Shown one piece after another: positions 26,738-37,327 of a DNA stretch of 64,000 nt; the first letter of the stretch is position 1; every line of letters begins with the position of its first letter. Source of the DNA: Vibrio splendidus (lineage in GTDB: Bacteria; Pseudomonadota; Gammaproteobacteria; Enterobacterales; Vibrionaceae); the NCBI RefSeq assembly GCF_024347615.1, contig NZ_AP025509.1, positions 372,001 through 436,000 on the forward strand, read 5' to 3'. The notes beneath the pieces are model-generated. The model was not told the origin of the DNA. It worked only from the letters and a program-made list of their open reading frames with translations, and searched no databases. A program made the translations under genes and the position numbers.

Positions 26738-27808
26738 TTAGAAAACGAAACTCAACATGATGGTGTAAACCCATGCTTCATCAGCAGGCGCCGAACCAAA
26801 AGTAAGGAATGAACTATTCAAATCGGTGGTCGACGCCGCTCTTGCTTCGAGGTATTGAACTTCACCATTTATTGAGATGTTTGGTAACACATCGTAATCG
26901 ACGCCCAATAGATAGCTGTTCCCTTTCAAATGTTCATTGGAATCAAATTGAGCACCGTAAACAACATAAGGAGTAAATGACCCGAAGTGATAGCCTAAGC
27001 TCGTGTACATAGATGAAGAGAAGTCGCTAATTTGCCCCTCAGTTGTAAAGAGAAACTGACCAAATTCATATTCTGAACCTAAAGACCAAAGTTTAATATT
27101 TTGGTCTTCTGTCGATATGGGGAATGGAAGACCAGTGATAATAGTATCTTGGTCAAATGTTGAATTGAGGTAAGCAAAGTTCCATCGGTATGTATCCCCA
27201 CTAATTTGGACGTTAGCACCATACATTCTGTCGGTTTCAAACTCGAATGTGATTGCTGAGTTGAAATCAACATCATTCTCGTCGTTTATGCCGTAGAAAG
27301 GAGTTAATTGAAGATTTGTTTCATCGTTAAGCTCATAATTCCACGACACCTTTAGACCGTTAAAAGCTGTGATGCCTAACACACTGTTATAAACTTCGGT
27401 GGGTGGTCTGGCCGTCATATAAGCTTGCCCGACGTAGTAATATTCAGACGCAAGAAACAGAGGTAGCCTTAGACGACCTGCGGTAAAATCAAAGTCGCCA
27501 AATTCATACCCTACATAAGCCCACTCTAACTGTGGGTCACTCCAATGATCTTGTGGTCGTTTTACGACCTGTATTGAAGTTCGAAATGAATCATAGTAAT
27601 AATCTAACTGAATACCGAATGTAGTATCACAATCAAAGCAGCTATCATCGTTTATGTTCCTATTTATCATCAACGTACTGTCATGATCTGATGTTGCCCA
27701 AGACGTTGAGCCAAAGCCACTCAAGGATAAATTATCGGTAAGTTCGATATTCGCAAAAGCCGGAGAGGCAACTGAAGCACACAGTACTGACGTAATTATT
27801 CTTTTCAT
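26738..27808 (-). CDS. Outer-membrane beta-barrel porin-like protein
   Basis: A 356-residue protein with a signal peptide (MKRIITSVLCASVASPAFA) and alternating amphipathic strands with aromatic residues throughout. It ends in Phe (MLSFVF), the usual signal for BAM-mediated barrel insertion. An odd CFDC pair lies in an early loop (about residues 57-60). It starts 1 bp after the PstS-like gene and is the last of a three-gene operon, so it is probably produced with the sensor system upstream. Substrate unknown; an anion such as phosphate is suggested only by the neighbour. Confidence 0.85.
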   Translation of the reverse strand: MKRIITSVLCASVASPAFANIELTDNLSLSGFGSTSWATSDHDSTLMINRNINDDSCFDCDTTFGIQLDYYYDSFRTSIQVVKRPQDHWSDPQLEWAYVGYEFGDFDFTAGRLRLPLFLASEYYYVGQAYMTARPPTEVYNSVLGITAFNGLKVSWNYELNDETNLQLTPFYGINDENDVDFNSAITFEFETDRMYGANVQISGDTYRWNFAYLNSTFDQDTIITGLPFPISTEDQNIKLWSLGSEYEFGQFLFTTEGQISDFSSSMYTSLGYHFGSFTPYVVYGAQFDSNEHLKGNSYLLGVDYDVLPNISINGEVQYLEARAASTTDLNSSFLTFGSAPADEAWVYTIMLSFVF

Positions 27809-27809
27809 A

Positions 27810-28286
27810 TTATTTCTCCGAACTTATAACGTAGAGAATGTTGGCATTTTGAGGAACCGAAGAGAGTGGGGAATAACCAATACGATTTGGTTTGTCATCA
27901 AGCCAGTCCACTAAGCTGTCGGTTGACGCCGTTTTGATTTCTCTTGGATAACGCGCTTTTCCTGAAAAAGATAAACCAGCCCAGTGTGCATTCATTTGAG
28001 CGGCATTTTTTCCAAGCAAAAGCTGATAAAAGTCCTCTCTTTCGGCACTGTTCTCAGGCCAATCAGACAGTTCAACACGTTTGCCATTGAGGCGTTTAGT
28101 TTTCCCTCTATAGAGCTTTCGCGCTTTGTTTATTGATATCTCTTCAAAACCGGAGTCTAAAGAAAATATGGCATAATCTTCAGCGGCGTGAGCAGGGCTG
28201 AGAAGAAGCAAGCTTCCTAATAGCCCTACCGCGACTGGCAACATGACTCTGCGGGGAAGTGTTTTTATTGTTCTAATCCAATCCAT
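27810..28286 (-). CDS. Small PstS-like periplasmic substrate-binding protein
   Basis: A 158-residue exported protein with a long signal peptide (basic n-region, then hydrophobic core ending near AHAAED). The mature part resembles one lobe of phosphate ABC binding proteins (INKARKLYRGKT, RIGYSPLSSVP). It is about half the normal PstS length and has no transporter genes nearby, so a sensory role for the hybrid kinase 9 bp upstream is more likely than transport. I saw no sign of truncation: the start, signal and stop are clean. Confidence 0.82.
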   Translation of the reverse strand: MDWIRTIKTLPRRVMLPVAVGLLGSLLLLSPAHAAEDYAIFSLDSGFEEISINKARKLYRGKTKRLNGKRVELSDWPENSAEREDFYQLLLGKNAAQMNAHWAGLSFSGKARYPREIKTASTDSLVDWLDDKPNRIGYSPLSSVPQNANILYVISSEK

Positions 28287-28295
28287 GGGTATCTC

Positions 28296-31200
28296 CTAAC
28301 AAGTCGCACTTTCTATTTGATGGAATAGCTTTTCTTTTCTTACGGGCTTCGCTACATATCCATCCATGCCTGAATCAAAGCACTTTTGAATATCATCGTC
28401 GATAACACTGGCGGTTAACGCGATGATAGGCGTTTTGCTTAAGCCTAGGTTTTTCTCATGCTCTCTGATCTCTTTGGTCGCAGTGAAGCCGTCCATAACG
28501 GGCATCATGCAATCCATTAAAATAATGTCGAAGCTACTGTCGTTTTGGTACATGTCGACGGCGATTTGTCCGTTGTCGGCGATTTCAAACGCGTAGCCGG
28601 CCTTTGTTAACATCACAGAAGCGACTTTTTGGTTAACTCGATTGTCTTCGACGAGCAGTATTCTTTCAGATTTACTCGGAACCGTGTTTTGCACTCTTTC
28701 TTCTGGCAATGTTCGCTTAGCTGCAGCATTAAGAATCGGCGTTACGGTCGCGGGTTTTTTCGTAGATTTAGTTTTGTAGGCAGCAGGAAGTGGCATCGCT
28801 TCAACGGCGGCAAGTACTTTTTCTTTTAGCATTTCAAATTTGAATGGCTTTGGTACATAGTCATCCATACCTACGTCGAAACACTTTTGAATATCATCAT
28901 CAATCACACTGGCGGTTAAGGCGATGATAGGGATACGGCGCGTGGCGTTGGTCTCTTTTTCAACGCGTCGAATGTTGCTTGTCGCTTCAAAGCCATCCAT
29001 GACGGGCATCATACAGTCCATCAGTATCACTGCGTAATGAGGGTTTGCGGTGAACATGTCCACAGCTTCTTGACCATTATTAGCGAACTCGAATTCAAAA
29101 CCACTTTTACCGACATGAAGCCCAGCAATTTTTTGGTTGATCTTGTTGTCTTCGACGATGAGGATTTTGTGTTGGATCTCTAGAGGTTGCTGGCTTGCCT
29201 CTGAAAGCTCAGCTAAACCCTGCGTATCACAGAGCTCAATAGCTTTAATCAAACGTAAGCCGAGTAGGGGTTGTGCGACTTGTGCAGTAACGCTGTCGCC
29301 AAGATCCGCAGGCTCACTTAAGAAAGAACGTATCAAACAGATAGTGATGCCATTTTGGTGCAGCTTAGCTAAGTTATCTGCGTGGGTATTAGCTAGGAAT
29401 GCATCATCTTCAGCGAAAACGACAGTAATCGGTTTATTGTGTTTCTGAGTCGCGAGTTGTTCGGTCATCGCGGAAGTGTTATTCGTTCGCTGAGTTACCT
29501 TTAAGCCATAAAGGTTAAGGTCGCATTCTATTCGTGTAGAAAGCATGTTCTCGTTACCCAGAACATAAATGTCAGCGGTTGCCGTGCTTGGTTTCGGTAG
29601 CATCATGTCAACGGGTAATTCTAAGTCGAAGTAGAAACAGCTGCCTTCCCCCTTGACTGAATCGAGCTGAATCTGGCCACCCATCAGTTCGACCAACTGT
29701 GTACTGATGGCGAGGCCAAGACCAGTACCGCCAAATTGACGTGTAGTTGAGTCATCTTCTTGAGCAAAGGGCTCGAATATTTGCTTCTGTTGTTGCTTGT
29801 CGATACCAATACCTGTGTCGCGAACGGCAAATCGAATGGTGACATTATCATCAGATTGTTCGAGTGTTTTGATCGACAGTGTTACGCCACCTTCAGCCGT
29901 AAACTTCACTGCATTCGACATAAAGTTCATTAGAATCTGTCTTAAGCGGTGATCGTCGATCATTACGCGAGCTGGTGTGTCTGGGCTGATATCAACGTTA
30001 ACCGATATTTTTTGCTCTTCCGCTTTTGGCGCAACAATAGAGGCTATGTCGTATATCGATTCTCTAATCGACGCCGAGTGCGGGCTGATTAACAGCATGC
30101 CAGATTCAATCTTCGAGAAGTCTAAGATATCGTTGATCAAGCTCAGTAGCAGTTGGGATGAAGTTTCAATCGTATCCACATAATCACGCTGTGTGGGTGT
30201 GAGTGGGGTATCTGCAAGAATCTCGGAAATACCAATAACGCCATTGAGTGGGGTACGAATTTCATGAGACATATTGGCCAAGAAGCTGCTTTTCGCTTTG
30301 CTAGCTTGTATTGCGTGGTCTTTCGCTTCTTCAGTGTCTTCTTGGGCTCGCTCTGCGTCTTCTTTCGCTATCGTAAGCCTCTCTTTTGCAAGTTCTCGCT
30401 CGATGGTCAATCGTTCAACTTGCTGCGCAAATAGACTGAGTTCATCTTTGCCTTGGATTAACTTATCCAAAGAAGGTCGAGTTTCGTCATTTTCGCTTTT
30501 TAAGAAAGCTAACACTAAATTCAGGTTGTTAGTGACTTGTCTCGCTAAGCTTAGGGTTAAGCCCATAACAATCGTTGCGAGCAGGGCAACGATTGAAATG
30601 AACAGAGTTCGCTGTATTTGTGCGTCATAGATAGCTTGCTCAACTTCTTGTTGGAATTCTTGTTTAATCACGCCGCCAAGGCTTTGTAATAAGTTAAGTC
30701 GAGCACTCATCGCCTCTAAGCCGACAGAAACTTCTTTAGTAGTCAGTTGGCTGATTGCGTTTAGGTCGAGTAGCGCGTTTCTAATCTCTTGGCTTTGAGC
30801 GAATACATCGTTTCTGAATACTTCAACCATCAGTGACACTTGATGTTCGTTGGCATTCAATGAAACAAAGCGTTCTAAGAACAATTGCTGTCTTTCACTC
30901 AAGGTTTCAATCTGTTCTGCAAGTTCTGGATCGTATTCTTGGCTGCTTTGGAATATCTCAATCAGAGAGGTACCCAGCTTAAATTCTTCGTTTGACCAGA
31001 ACATCAGCCATTCCAGTTGCTGCAGTGCGGTGAGGTGTTGTTGAATTTCCCGCTTGGTGTTTTCGAATGGGACTTTTTCTATTTCGAGCAGTAACTGCTT
31101 GTATAAGTCGCTCTGCCACTCAAGGGCATCCAATTTATCGTAGCTGTCAGTGGCTTGCATTGTCGATAAGGTTGCTTCGCTGAAGTCGGCAACCAGTTGA

Positions 31201-31496
31201 TTCATTTCATCAGAAGCATCCAAAAAAATGATTGGAGACAGGTTTTTTAATTCAGCTTTTACTTGATTGCTTTGATTTTCAAACTCCTCAGGGCTAGAGG
31301 CCAGAGTGCTTCTATAAAGAACCGAGATATCTTGAAGGTACACAGATAACTGATTGGTTCGTTCAAAATCGGTCAACTGAGTCGTTAAAATATAAGCCTG
31401 TCTACCTGCAAGGAAGAGTAATAATGAAATGGGAAGTAGAACTAAGCCAAAGAGTTTATGTTTGACTGAAAGGTTATTCCAGACCGTAATCGCCAT
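28296..31496 (-). CDS. Hybrid sensor histidine kinase with two receiver domains
   Basis: A 1,067-residue membrane kinase. A transmembrane helix at about 14-34 and another at about 300-325 flank a helical periplasmic sensor of about 270 residues, followed by HAMP-like and coiled segments. HisKA carries its phospho-His in SHEIRTPLN at residue 411 and the HATPase N, G1 and G2 motifs are intact. Two receivers with nearly identical [11 protein letters not shown] motifs follow, but no HPt domain. I chose the ATG at 31496 (MAITVW) over the longer frame to 31571, whose extra residues would add a second hydrophobic helix and lack a ribosome site. The operon continues into PstS-like and porin genes. 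Confidence 0.92.
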   Translation of the reverse strand: MAITVWNNLSVKHKLFGLVLLPISLLLFLAGRQAYILTTQLTDFERTNQLSVYLQDISVLYRSTLASSPEEFENQSNQVKAELKNLSPIIFLDASDEMNQLVADFSEATLSTMQATDSYDKLDALEWQSDLYKQLLLEIEKVPFENTKREIQQHLTALQQLEWLMFWSNEEFKLGTSLIEIFQSSQEYDPELAEQIETLSERQQLFLERFVSLNANEHQVSLMVEVFRNDVFAQSQEIRNALLDLNAISQLTTKEVSVGLEAMSARLNLLQSLGGVIKQEFQQEVEQAIYDAQIQRTLFISIVALLATIVMGLTLSLARQVTNNLNLVLAFLKSENDETRPSLDKLIQGKDELSLFAQQVERLTIERELAKERLTIAKEDAERAQEDTEEAKDHAIQASKAKSSFLANMSHEIRTPLNGVIGISEILADTPLTPTQRDYVDTIETSSQLLLSLINDILDFSKIESGMLLISPHSASIRESIYDIASIVAPKAEEQKISVNVDISPDTPARVMIDDHRLRQILMNFMSNAVKFTAEGGVTLSIKTLEQSDDNVTIRFAVRDTGIGIDKQQQKQIFEPFAQEDDSTTRQFGGTGLGLAISTQLVELMGGQIQLDSVKGEGSCFYFDLELPVDMMLPKPSTATADIYVLGNENMLSTRIECDLNLYGLKVTQRTNNTSAMTEQLATQKHNKPITVVFAEDDAFLANTHADNLAKLHQNGITICLIRSFLSEPADLGDSVTAQVAQPLLGLRLIKAIELCDTQGLAELSEASQQPLEIQHKILIVEDNKINQKIAGLHVGKSGFEFEFANNGQEAVDMFTANPHYAVILMDCMMPVMDGFEATSNIRRVEKETNATRRIPIIALTASVIDDDIQKCFDVGMDDYVPKPFKFEMLKEKVLAAVEAMPLPAAYKTKSTKKPATVTPILNAAAKRTLPEERVQNTVPSKSERILLVEDNRVNQKVASVMLTKAGYAFEIADNGQIAVDMYQNDSSFDIILMDCMMPVMDGFTATKEIREHEKNLGLSKTPIIALTASVIDDDIQKCFDSGMDGYVAKPVRKEKLFHQIESATC

Positions 31497-31709
31497 ATAA
31501 GGATCCATCCAACTGTTTTTATATAAAAACAGTAGAATAAAAATGCCGATATGGAAACTTTGAAACCGCAAATTTAATAGAAGTGTGGGAGGGGTATAAG
31601 TTCTTGTGATTCCAGAGCTTATTTTGATATACGTTCTTTTATTAGTAATTTATAGCGTTTGGCAGTTTGTTTAATTTTATGCTTATTGATGAATAACTTA
31701 AAAAGCGTA

Positions 31710-32084
31710 CTAATGAGGATGATTGTTATCGAGACTTAATTCGAAAAGAAGTTGCTTTAAAACCGTTTTTGCAGAGGGTTCTAATGTCCAAATACCGAGC
31801 ATTCTGTTCAACGCGGCGCGATATGCTCTGTTTTTGAGTAGGAAGGCGAGCGTGCTCGTATCGTTGCTCAAAACATGCATTTGTACGACTGTGAGCTCAG
31901 CTTTGTTTTCGATATCAATTTTCTGAAGATTGAAAGCAGGCAGGAATGAACACTCGTACCAAATCTCAATGATCTCTCGAAGTTCGATTTCTTCTTCAGG
32001 CACGTCACTGCCCTGAAATATATGATTCTCAGGAATTGCGGATAAGTAAGCAACATCAAGCTTGTCTGCAACGAATGTGTACAT
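31710..32084 (-). CDS. Hypothetical small acidic protein
   Basis: A 124-residue protein that I do not recognise. It has no signal peptide or membrane helix, and is acidic in its first half (VPEEEIELREIIEIW), with a helical C-terminal half. A good Shine-Dalgarno (aagga) precedes the ATG. It lies 107 bp downstream of the secretion operon on the same strand with no clear terminator between, so it may be co-transcribed with it. Confidence 0.65.
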   Translation of the reverse strand: MYTFVADKLDVAYLSAIPENHIFQGSDVPEEEIELREIIEIWYECSFLPAFNLQKIDIENKAELTVVQMHVLSNDTSTLAFLLKNRAYRAALNRMLGIWTLEPSAKTVLKQLLFELSLDNNHPH

Positions 32085-32191
32085 TTGTTTCCTTGTTACC
32101 TGTGGTATTGGGTCGAATCATCTCTCTCACTTATGATTTTGTCAATTACATCCATGTCGCGAAATGACGAATTGTGAGTAAGCGTTATGAT

Positions 32192-34330
32192 TTAGCTCAA
32201 ACTGTTTAAGTATTTGTCTGTTAAGCCAAAATATTTCAAGTTTCCATCTGGCTCTAGAACCAAACTCATGTTGGATGTGGCGATTAAGCCGGGATCATTG
32301 GTCGAAAAAATGACTGTCTTATTCAGCAACTTATCGCTGAACAAACGGTTAAAGTATTGCGCGTTTTCTTGCTCGGCACCGTTGAAGGGCTCATCAATAA
32401 TTATCAGAGATTGCTCACAGTTACCCAAGCCAAGGGCCAAACGAAGTTTTTGCTGAATTCCGTTTGGAAGGCCTTTGCACTTATCGACACTCAATTGAGT
32501 CGCTAAGCCTTCTGGTAGCCATTCGTCCAGTTCGAAGAAGCTCACCATCTCTTGCATCTTGTCTGTTGGAATCAACCCGTTGTGTAGAATGAAGTTGGTT
32601 TCTAGTGAGCCTTCAAAAATATGCAGGTTAAAAGGGATGTAGTTAATTGAGGTGCGATAACGGTAGCTATTGAACTGCTTGATGTTGTAGCCGTCAACGG
32701 ATACTGCGCCTTGATAACGATCCTCTAAGCCAGCAATGATTGAGATGAGTGTTGTTTTTCCGCAGCCAGTTGGGCCACAAATGACCACTTTTGCACTGGG
32801 TGGTATCTTAAAACCAAGGTTGGTTAAGCCGGTCGCCGCACCTGCATATCTGTGACTGACTCCGCTGCCCATAATGCTGCCTTGGAACTGGCGAATAGGC
32901 GGGCTCTTCTCTAAGGTTAATTTGTCATCATTCATCGACATCAAGTTATTGATCTGTGCTGATGACGCCTTGATGGATTGAAACTTAGATATCGAGTTAT
33001 AGATACCCATGATTGGGCCTAGTGCTTTCCAAACGAGAATAACGGTCGCAAGCATGGCACCAGCATCAGAAGTCCCTTCCATTACGCCGATTACTGCGGT
33101 TACGATACTTGCAGTACCAATCACCTGAATCAAACTACCGCCAGCGGCCTGAATCTTACTGTTAGTCACGGCAACGTTCTCGGCATCACTGGTGCTTTGC
33201 ATGTGCGAAGCACTGAATCGAGATTGAACGACACGAAGTAAAGGCAGGCCTTGGATAGTTTTGATACCACGAAGGATTTCATTCCATTGATAAGAGACCA
33301 TCGCATTAGCGCGAGAGCTTTTGGATGTGGCTTGCGAGTAGATATAGCGAGAATACACACAGAACACCAACATCAAAATTAAGCCACCCATCACTACAAG
33401 CGCTGCCGTACCCGACATCAGGGCAATCGCGATGATAAATACAATCACAAACGGCATATCAAAATAGCTAAGTGTTGATTCTGCGGTCACTAAGCGTCGG
33501 AAGGTATCGATATCTTTCAAACGAGCCAACTGAGACGAAACCCCAGCGGTTGACGTCATCGCGTAGGGCAGCCAGAGAAGTTTCGATATTACGGCTTGTG
33601 AGATGTGCACCGCGAGATCTTTACCGGACGTGGCAATGATATTTACCCGCATTTTCTTAAAAAAGTATTCAGAGAAGCCAACAATAATGGCAAATAAGGT
33701 TAACCAATAGAGTGTGGCTTGAGAGCTCGAAGTCAGTGCGAAGTTATACACACTCATAATAAAGAATGGCTGCAATGCACCGAGAATACTGATGACGAAG
33801 CTGAGAATGATTAGGCTTTTAAGTTCATTGTTGTAACGATAGAAAGCGTATTTTATCCAATTGCTTCTGTCTTGCGATTCCGGCGGTGGTTCACGGAATA
33901 GACGAGAATATTCGCTAATCGAAATCAGCAAACAGGGCTTTTTACACATTGGGTATTCAATGGTGTTGTTGTTCGTGTAATCAAACAAGAGTAACTTTCC
34001 ATCCTTAGTACCTAAGAAAATGGCGCTAAGGTTCTCTATCTCAATAAAGCATGGGTGAGGGTACTGATCGATATTCTCGAGAGTCTTTAGCTTGGTCACA
34101 TCACAGCGGTATCCAAGACGCTCTATGGTCGCAGTAAAACTGTCACTGTCTTTTTGTTTGGGAATAAAAGCGTCACTGAGAATAGACGGCGTGCCTTCCC
34201 ATTCCAGTGCAATTAAGGTGTAAGCTAAGCCACGAATCAGCGGTGACTGACTGTAGCGTTCATCATAACCACTTGCTTCAAAGTCCAACACCCGCTGCGG
34301 AACATTGTTGAAATCAACTAGGATGCTCAT
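32192..34330 (-). CDS. Type I secretion ABC transporter with C39-like N-terminal domain (subunit 1)
   Basis: A 712-residue half-transporter: a N-terminal C39-peptidase-like domain (about 1-140) with no clear catalytic Cys-His pair, a six-helix membrane domain (about 165-440) and a nucleotide-binding domain. Walker A GPTGCGKTT and Walker B LIIIDEP are intact. However, the ABC signature reads LPNGIQQ rather than LSGGQ, and the switch-loop His is not present in VIFSTNDP. Such C39-like domains hold the substrate in HlyB/LapB-type exporters. It overlaps the second ABC gene by 4 bp (ATGA), implying a heterodimer exporting the adjacent giant adhesin. Confidence 0.88.
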   Translation of the reverse strand: MSILVDFNNVPQRVLDFEASGYDERYSQSPLIRGLAYTLIALEWEGTPSILSDAFIPKQKDSDSFTATIERLGYRCDVTKLKTLENIDQYPHPCFIEIENLSAIFLGTKDGKLLLFDYTNNNTIEYPMCKKPCLLISISEYSRLFREPPPESQDRSNWIKYAFYRYNNELKSLIILSFVISILGALQPFFIMSVYNFALTSSSQATLYWLTLFAIIVGFSEYFFKKMRVNIIATSGKDLAVHISQAVISKLLWLPYAMTSTAGVSSQLARLKDIDTFRRLVTAESTLSYFDMPFVIVFIIAIALMSGTAALVVMGGLILMLVFCVYSRYIYSQATSKSSRANAMVSYQWNEILRGIKTIQGLPLLRVVQSRFSASHMQSTSDAENVAVTNSKIQAAGGSLIQVIGTASIVTAVIGVMEGTSDAGAMLATVILVWKALGPIMGIYNSISKFQSIKASSAQINNLMSMNDDKLTLEKSPPIRQFQGSIMGSGVSHRYAGAATGLTNLGFKIPPSAKVVICGPTGCGKTTLISIIAGLEDRYQGAVSVDGYNIKQFNSYRYRTSINYIPFNLHIFEGSLETNFILHNGLIPTDKMQEMVSFFELDEWLPEGLATQLSVDKCKGLPNGIQQKLRLALGLGNCEQSLIIIDEPFNGAEQENAQYFNRLFSDKLLNKTVIFSTNDPGLIATSNMSLVLEPDGNLKYFGLTDKYLNSLS

Positions 34331-35913
34331 TGATCACCTCCGGTAAGTTTTACGCGTTTGAGGCGGTGGTTTAGTTTGTCCATCTTGTTACTGGCGATGA
34401 TTAGGATTTTGTCATTGGCACGATAGGCGGTACTGGTCAGCACCACTCGTGCAAATTCCTCATCATAGACACAATCGATATCATCAAATATCAATACACG
34501 CTTACTGGCGAGCAGGGCGTGAACCAATAATAAGGCGTAACCTACTTGGCGTGAGAATGGATTGCGCATGTGGCCTTTGAGTTCTGTGTAAAAACCAGCA
34601 GGAAGCCCATCGATTTGTGCCTTGATGTTCATGGTTTCACACAGCGCAAACGCCGTGTTATTAAGGCTTGGTCGAAAACAGGTTAGGTTATCAATAATGG
34701 TCCCTTCCACGAATGAGCTTGTTTTATCGACCATCAGCACGCTGTTACGCCAAACGTTGTAGTTGACGTCATCCAGAGGCGTGTCATTAATCATGATGTC
34801 CAGTTTGTTATCGCTGTTCTGGCGAGTAATACAGTTGGCAAGGTGTGTTTTGCCTGAGCCACTTTTCCCTGTCAGTAAATAGGCTTGCCCAAGTTCGAAC
34901 TCGATACGCTGTTTTTCAGAATACTTAACCGAAATACGTTCAACCTCTGTTGTCTCATGCTGATGTTCAACCGAAGCCGCCAGCTCAAGCAGTTCGGCGA
35001 TACGTTGTATATGGAGTTTGTTTAACTCCCAACGGCTCGCGGTGCGCATCACTTGTTGGTAAGGCGCAAAATAACGGTTGGTTAGCATGATGATCGCGGC
35101 CATGATGCCTTGGCTAGATTCCATATTGATAACGGCCGTTGCTAGTACCACAACAACACAAGCTATAGAAAGCTGTTGGATGAGCGCCAATATTAGGCTG
35201 AAGTTCGATTCAATCTGCTCATATTTGATGTTCTCAACTTCGCGCTCTTCGACCATTTGTGTCATCAGGCTTTCAACGCGGTATTCCATATTTCGAGCTT
35301 TGATATCAAGCGGGCTAGAGATGATCTCGATGATTTTGGAGGTGGTTAACCCTTCGATGTCTGACTTATTCTGCAAACTACCAATCTTTTGTTTGGAAAG
35401 GCTCCACGCGAAAATAGCCAAGATGACAGAGGCAATCAGAAGTGTAATACCAGCCCATATGTTGATGAGTCCTATGATAAGGATGGTAATCAAACTGACA
35501 GCAAGGTTGATCAGTGCTCGAACCGATTCTCCACCAAAAAAGGTTTTCAGTTCTGGAATGGTCGAAATACGCTCCAAATATTCACCGGGCTCTAAACGGC
35601 GGAATTTAGAGATCTCAGCCAAACAGATGGATTGAAATACCTTATTGGTTAAGTTGGTCTCAAACTGCCTCATGATGACAGAGGAAATCTTCTCTTCCTG
35701 ATTTTTCAGGTGGTAGTCAAGGAAGATGGAAATCAAGATAATCGCAAACAGTAAGAACAGAGTATCTTGTGCTTGGTTGGGTAACACTCGGTCAAAAATG
35801 ATCAGAATAGAGAAGGGCAGTACCAAGCCAAACAGGGTCGATATTATCGTTGAGAAAGTCAGATAACACTTATCTGCCATATTTATCTTTTGCGAAAATT
35901 GCTCAGTTTGCAT
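34327..35913 (-). CDS. Type I secretion ABC transporter without C39 domain (subunit 2)
   Basis: A 528-residue ABC half-transporter with its membrane domain at about 18-300 and nucleotide-binding domain at about 320-525. Walker A is intact (GKSGSGKTH). The signature motif is lost (NPFSRQVGY in place of LSGGQ), and the catalytic Glu after Walker B is Asp (LIFDDID). Length and absence of the C39-like region distinguish it from subunit 1. Paired, unequal ABC subunits are known for the RtxB/RtxE exporter of V. cholerae MARTX toxin. It overlaps both neighbours, 4 bp downstream and 11 bp upstream with the TolC-like gene. Confidence 0.87.
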   Translation of the reverse strand: MQTEQFSQKINMADKCYLTFSTIISTLFGLVLPFSILIIFDRVLPNQAQDTLFLLFAIILISIFLDYHLKNQEEKISSVIMRQFETNLTNKVFQSICLAEISKFRRLEPGEYLERISTIPELKTFFGGESVRALINLAVSLITILIIGLINIWAGITLLIASVILAIFAWSLSKQKIGSLQNKSDIEGLTTSKIIEIISSPLDIKARNMEYRVESLMTQMVEEREVENIKYEQIESNFSLILALIQQLSIACVVVVLATAVINMESSQGIMAAIIMLTNRYFAPYQQVMRTASRWELNKLHIQRIAELLELAASVEHQHETTEVERISVKYSEKQRIEFELGQAYLLTGKSGSGKTHLANCITRQNSDNKLDIMINDTPLDDVNYNVWRNSVLMVDKTSSFVEGTIIDNLTCFRPSLNNTAFALCETMNIKAQIDGLPAGFYTELKGHMRNPFSRQVGYALLLVHALLASKRVLIFDDIDCVYDEEFARVVLTSTAYRANDKILIIASNKMDKLNHRLKRVKLTGGDQ

Positions 35914-37327
35914 TACGACCTCCTTTTCTCAATGACTCCGTTGAGAGAAGGTGTTTCGGCACCAAATCTTGATTGTTTCGCCCTTCAATATCGCTCATCA
36001 ATTGCATGATGCTCTCTATCGATTGAATTGAGAGTATGCCTTTAATTTGCTCAAGCTTGATGGTCTCGATGATGTAGTCGTATCGTGCGCTTTCATAGTC
36101 TCTCAAAGCGCTGAACAGTTTACTTTCCGCCGCCAGCAAGTCGGTGATGGTACGCGTGCCTAATTGGTAGGCTCTTTGGATCCCTTTATAAGATGCGTAG
36201 TTGGCGCGAATGATGTTTTCGAAACTGCTTATAGACTGCGAGAAATCGTTAATGTTGAGTACTGAGGTGTTCACGTTGTTACGTGTGGTGTAAAGCGAAT
36301 CTTGATAAAGCAGCTCGGTACGTTCAATCGCCGTCGATGATTTTTGATAGCCGTAGTAATCAGAGCCACCAGACAAGATAGGCACGGCGAGGTTCAAGCC
36401 AACACTGGTTGAGTTACTTTCGCCTGTGGCTGTAATGTCGGTTTTGTCGTAGTTATTGGCGTCATCATGTCGATAGCTGGCTGAAAGCGACACGGTCGGT
36501 AAGAAGTTCGAACCGCTCTCTTTCAAGCTTCTGCGGCTTCTCTCTACGTTTTTCTTTGCCACCAACAAGTCGTTATTCAGCTTTAACGCCTGATCCATGA
36601 TCGTGCGTTGTTCGGTTTCGCTGATCTCTTTTAAAGGTACGCTTTCATAGATATCTTGCGACGGAGTGATAGGGTACTGAATTTGAATAGAGAGCCCGTT
36701 GAGAATGACACGACGATCTTTTTGCAAGGTTCTTAAACGGTTCGAAACACCTTCTTTCTGAGCAATCACTTCGTACAGCTCACTGGCAGCTGTATTTCCT
36801 AACTCCACATTACGTCGCATTTGATGTTCACGCGTCTCAGACGATTTAAGCTCAACTTTAGTCGCTTTTATCTGTGCGTTGTTTTTCAAATACTCAAAGT
36901 ATTGAGAACCGATTTCCGAAATAGTGCTTTGAATTTTGTTTTCGTGCTTAACTTCTTCGATATTGAAGTCAAGCTTAGCCGTCCCATATTTAAAAATGTC
37001 GCCAAGATTGAATATGGATTGCGAAAGAGAAAGGCTGTAGCTGTTTGAGTTATAGCTAGAGGTTTCATCGGGAACGCTCGATAGTAAGGTTTCATTCTCG
37101 TTCCATGTGGTATCGGCTGCACCATTGAGTGAAGGCAGAAACTTAGAGCGACTGATCCCTATGTTGTATTCGTTCTCTTCCACACCTTTATCACTGGCGC
37201 GAAGGGACAGGCTGTTTTGTAGGCCGAGCTCTACCGCCTCTAGCAGGGTAGTCGCCGATGCCGAAGGTGTCGTGCTTAAAGCAAGCGCAGCCATGATGCT
37301 GCTAGTTAAGTTTTTGTACCGCCACAT
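35903..37327 (-). CDS. TolC-family outer-membrane channel
   Basis: A 474-residue outer-membrane factor with a signal peptide (cut near SASATT) and the two-fold repeated helical TolC/AggA/LapE architecture: ELGLQNSLSLRASDKGVEE at the start and its repeat around residues 250-290, long coiled-coil helices between. It forms the exit duct of the type I secretion machine. Its start lies inside the last 26 bp of the upstream pseudo-kinase gene, so translation is coupled. Confidence 0.9.
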   Translation of the reverse strand: MWRYKNLTSSIMAALALSTTPSASATTLLEAVELGLQNSLSLRASDKGVEENEYNIGISRSKFLPSLNGAADTTWNENETLLSSVPDETSSYNSNSYSLSLSQSIFNLGDIFKYGTAKLDFNIEEVKHENKIQSTISEIGSQYFEYLKNNAQIKATKVELKSSETREHQMRRNVELGNTAASELYEVIAQKEGVSNRLRTLQKDRRVILNGLSIQIQYPITPSQDIYESVPLKEISETEQRTIMDQALKLNNDLLVAKKNVERSRRSLKESGSNFLPTVSLSASYRHDDANNYDKTDITATGESNSTSVGLNLAVPILSGGSDYYGYQKSSTAIERTELLYQDSLYTTRNNVNTSVLNINDFSQSISSFENIIRANYASYKGIQRAYQLGTRTITDLLAAESKLFSALRDYESARYDYIIETIKLEQIKGILSIQSIESIMQLMSDIEGRNNQDLVPKHLLSTESLRKGGRNAN

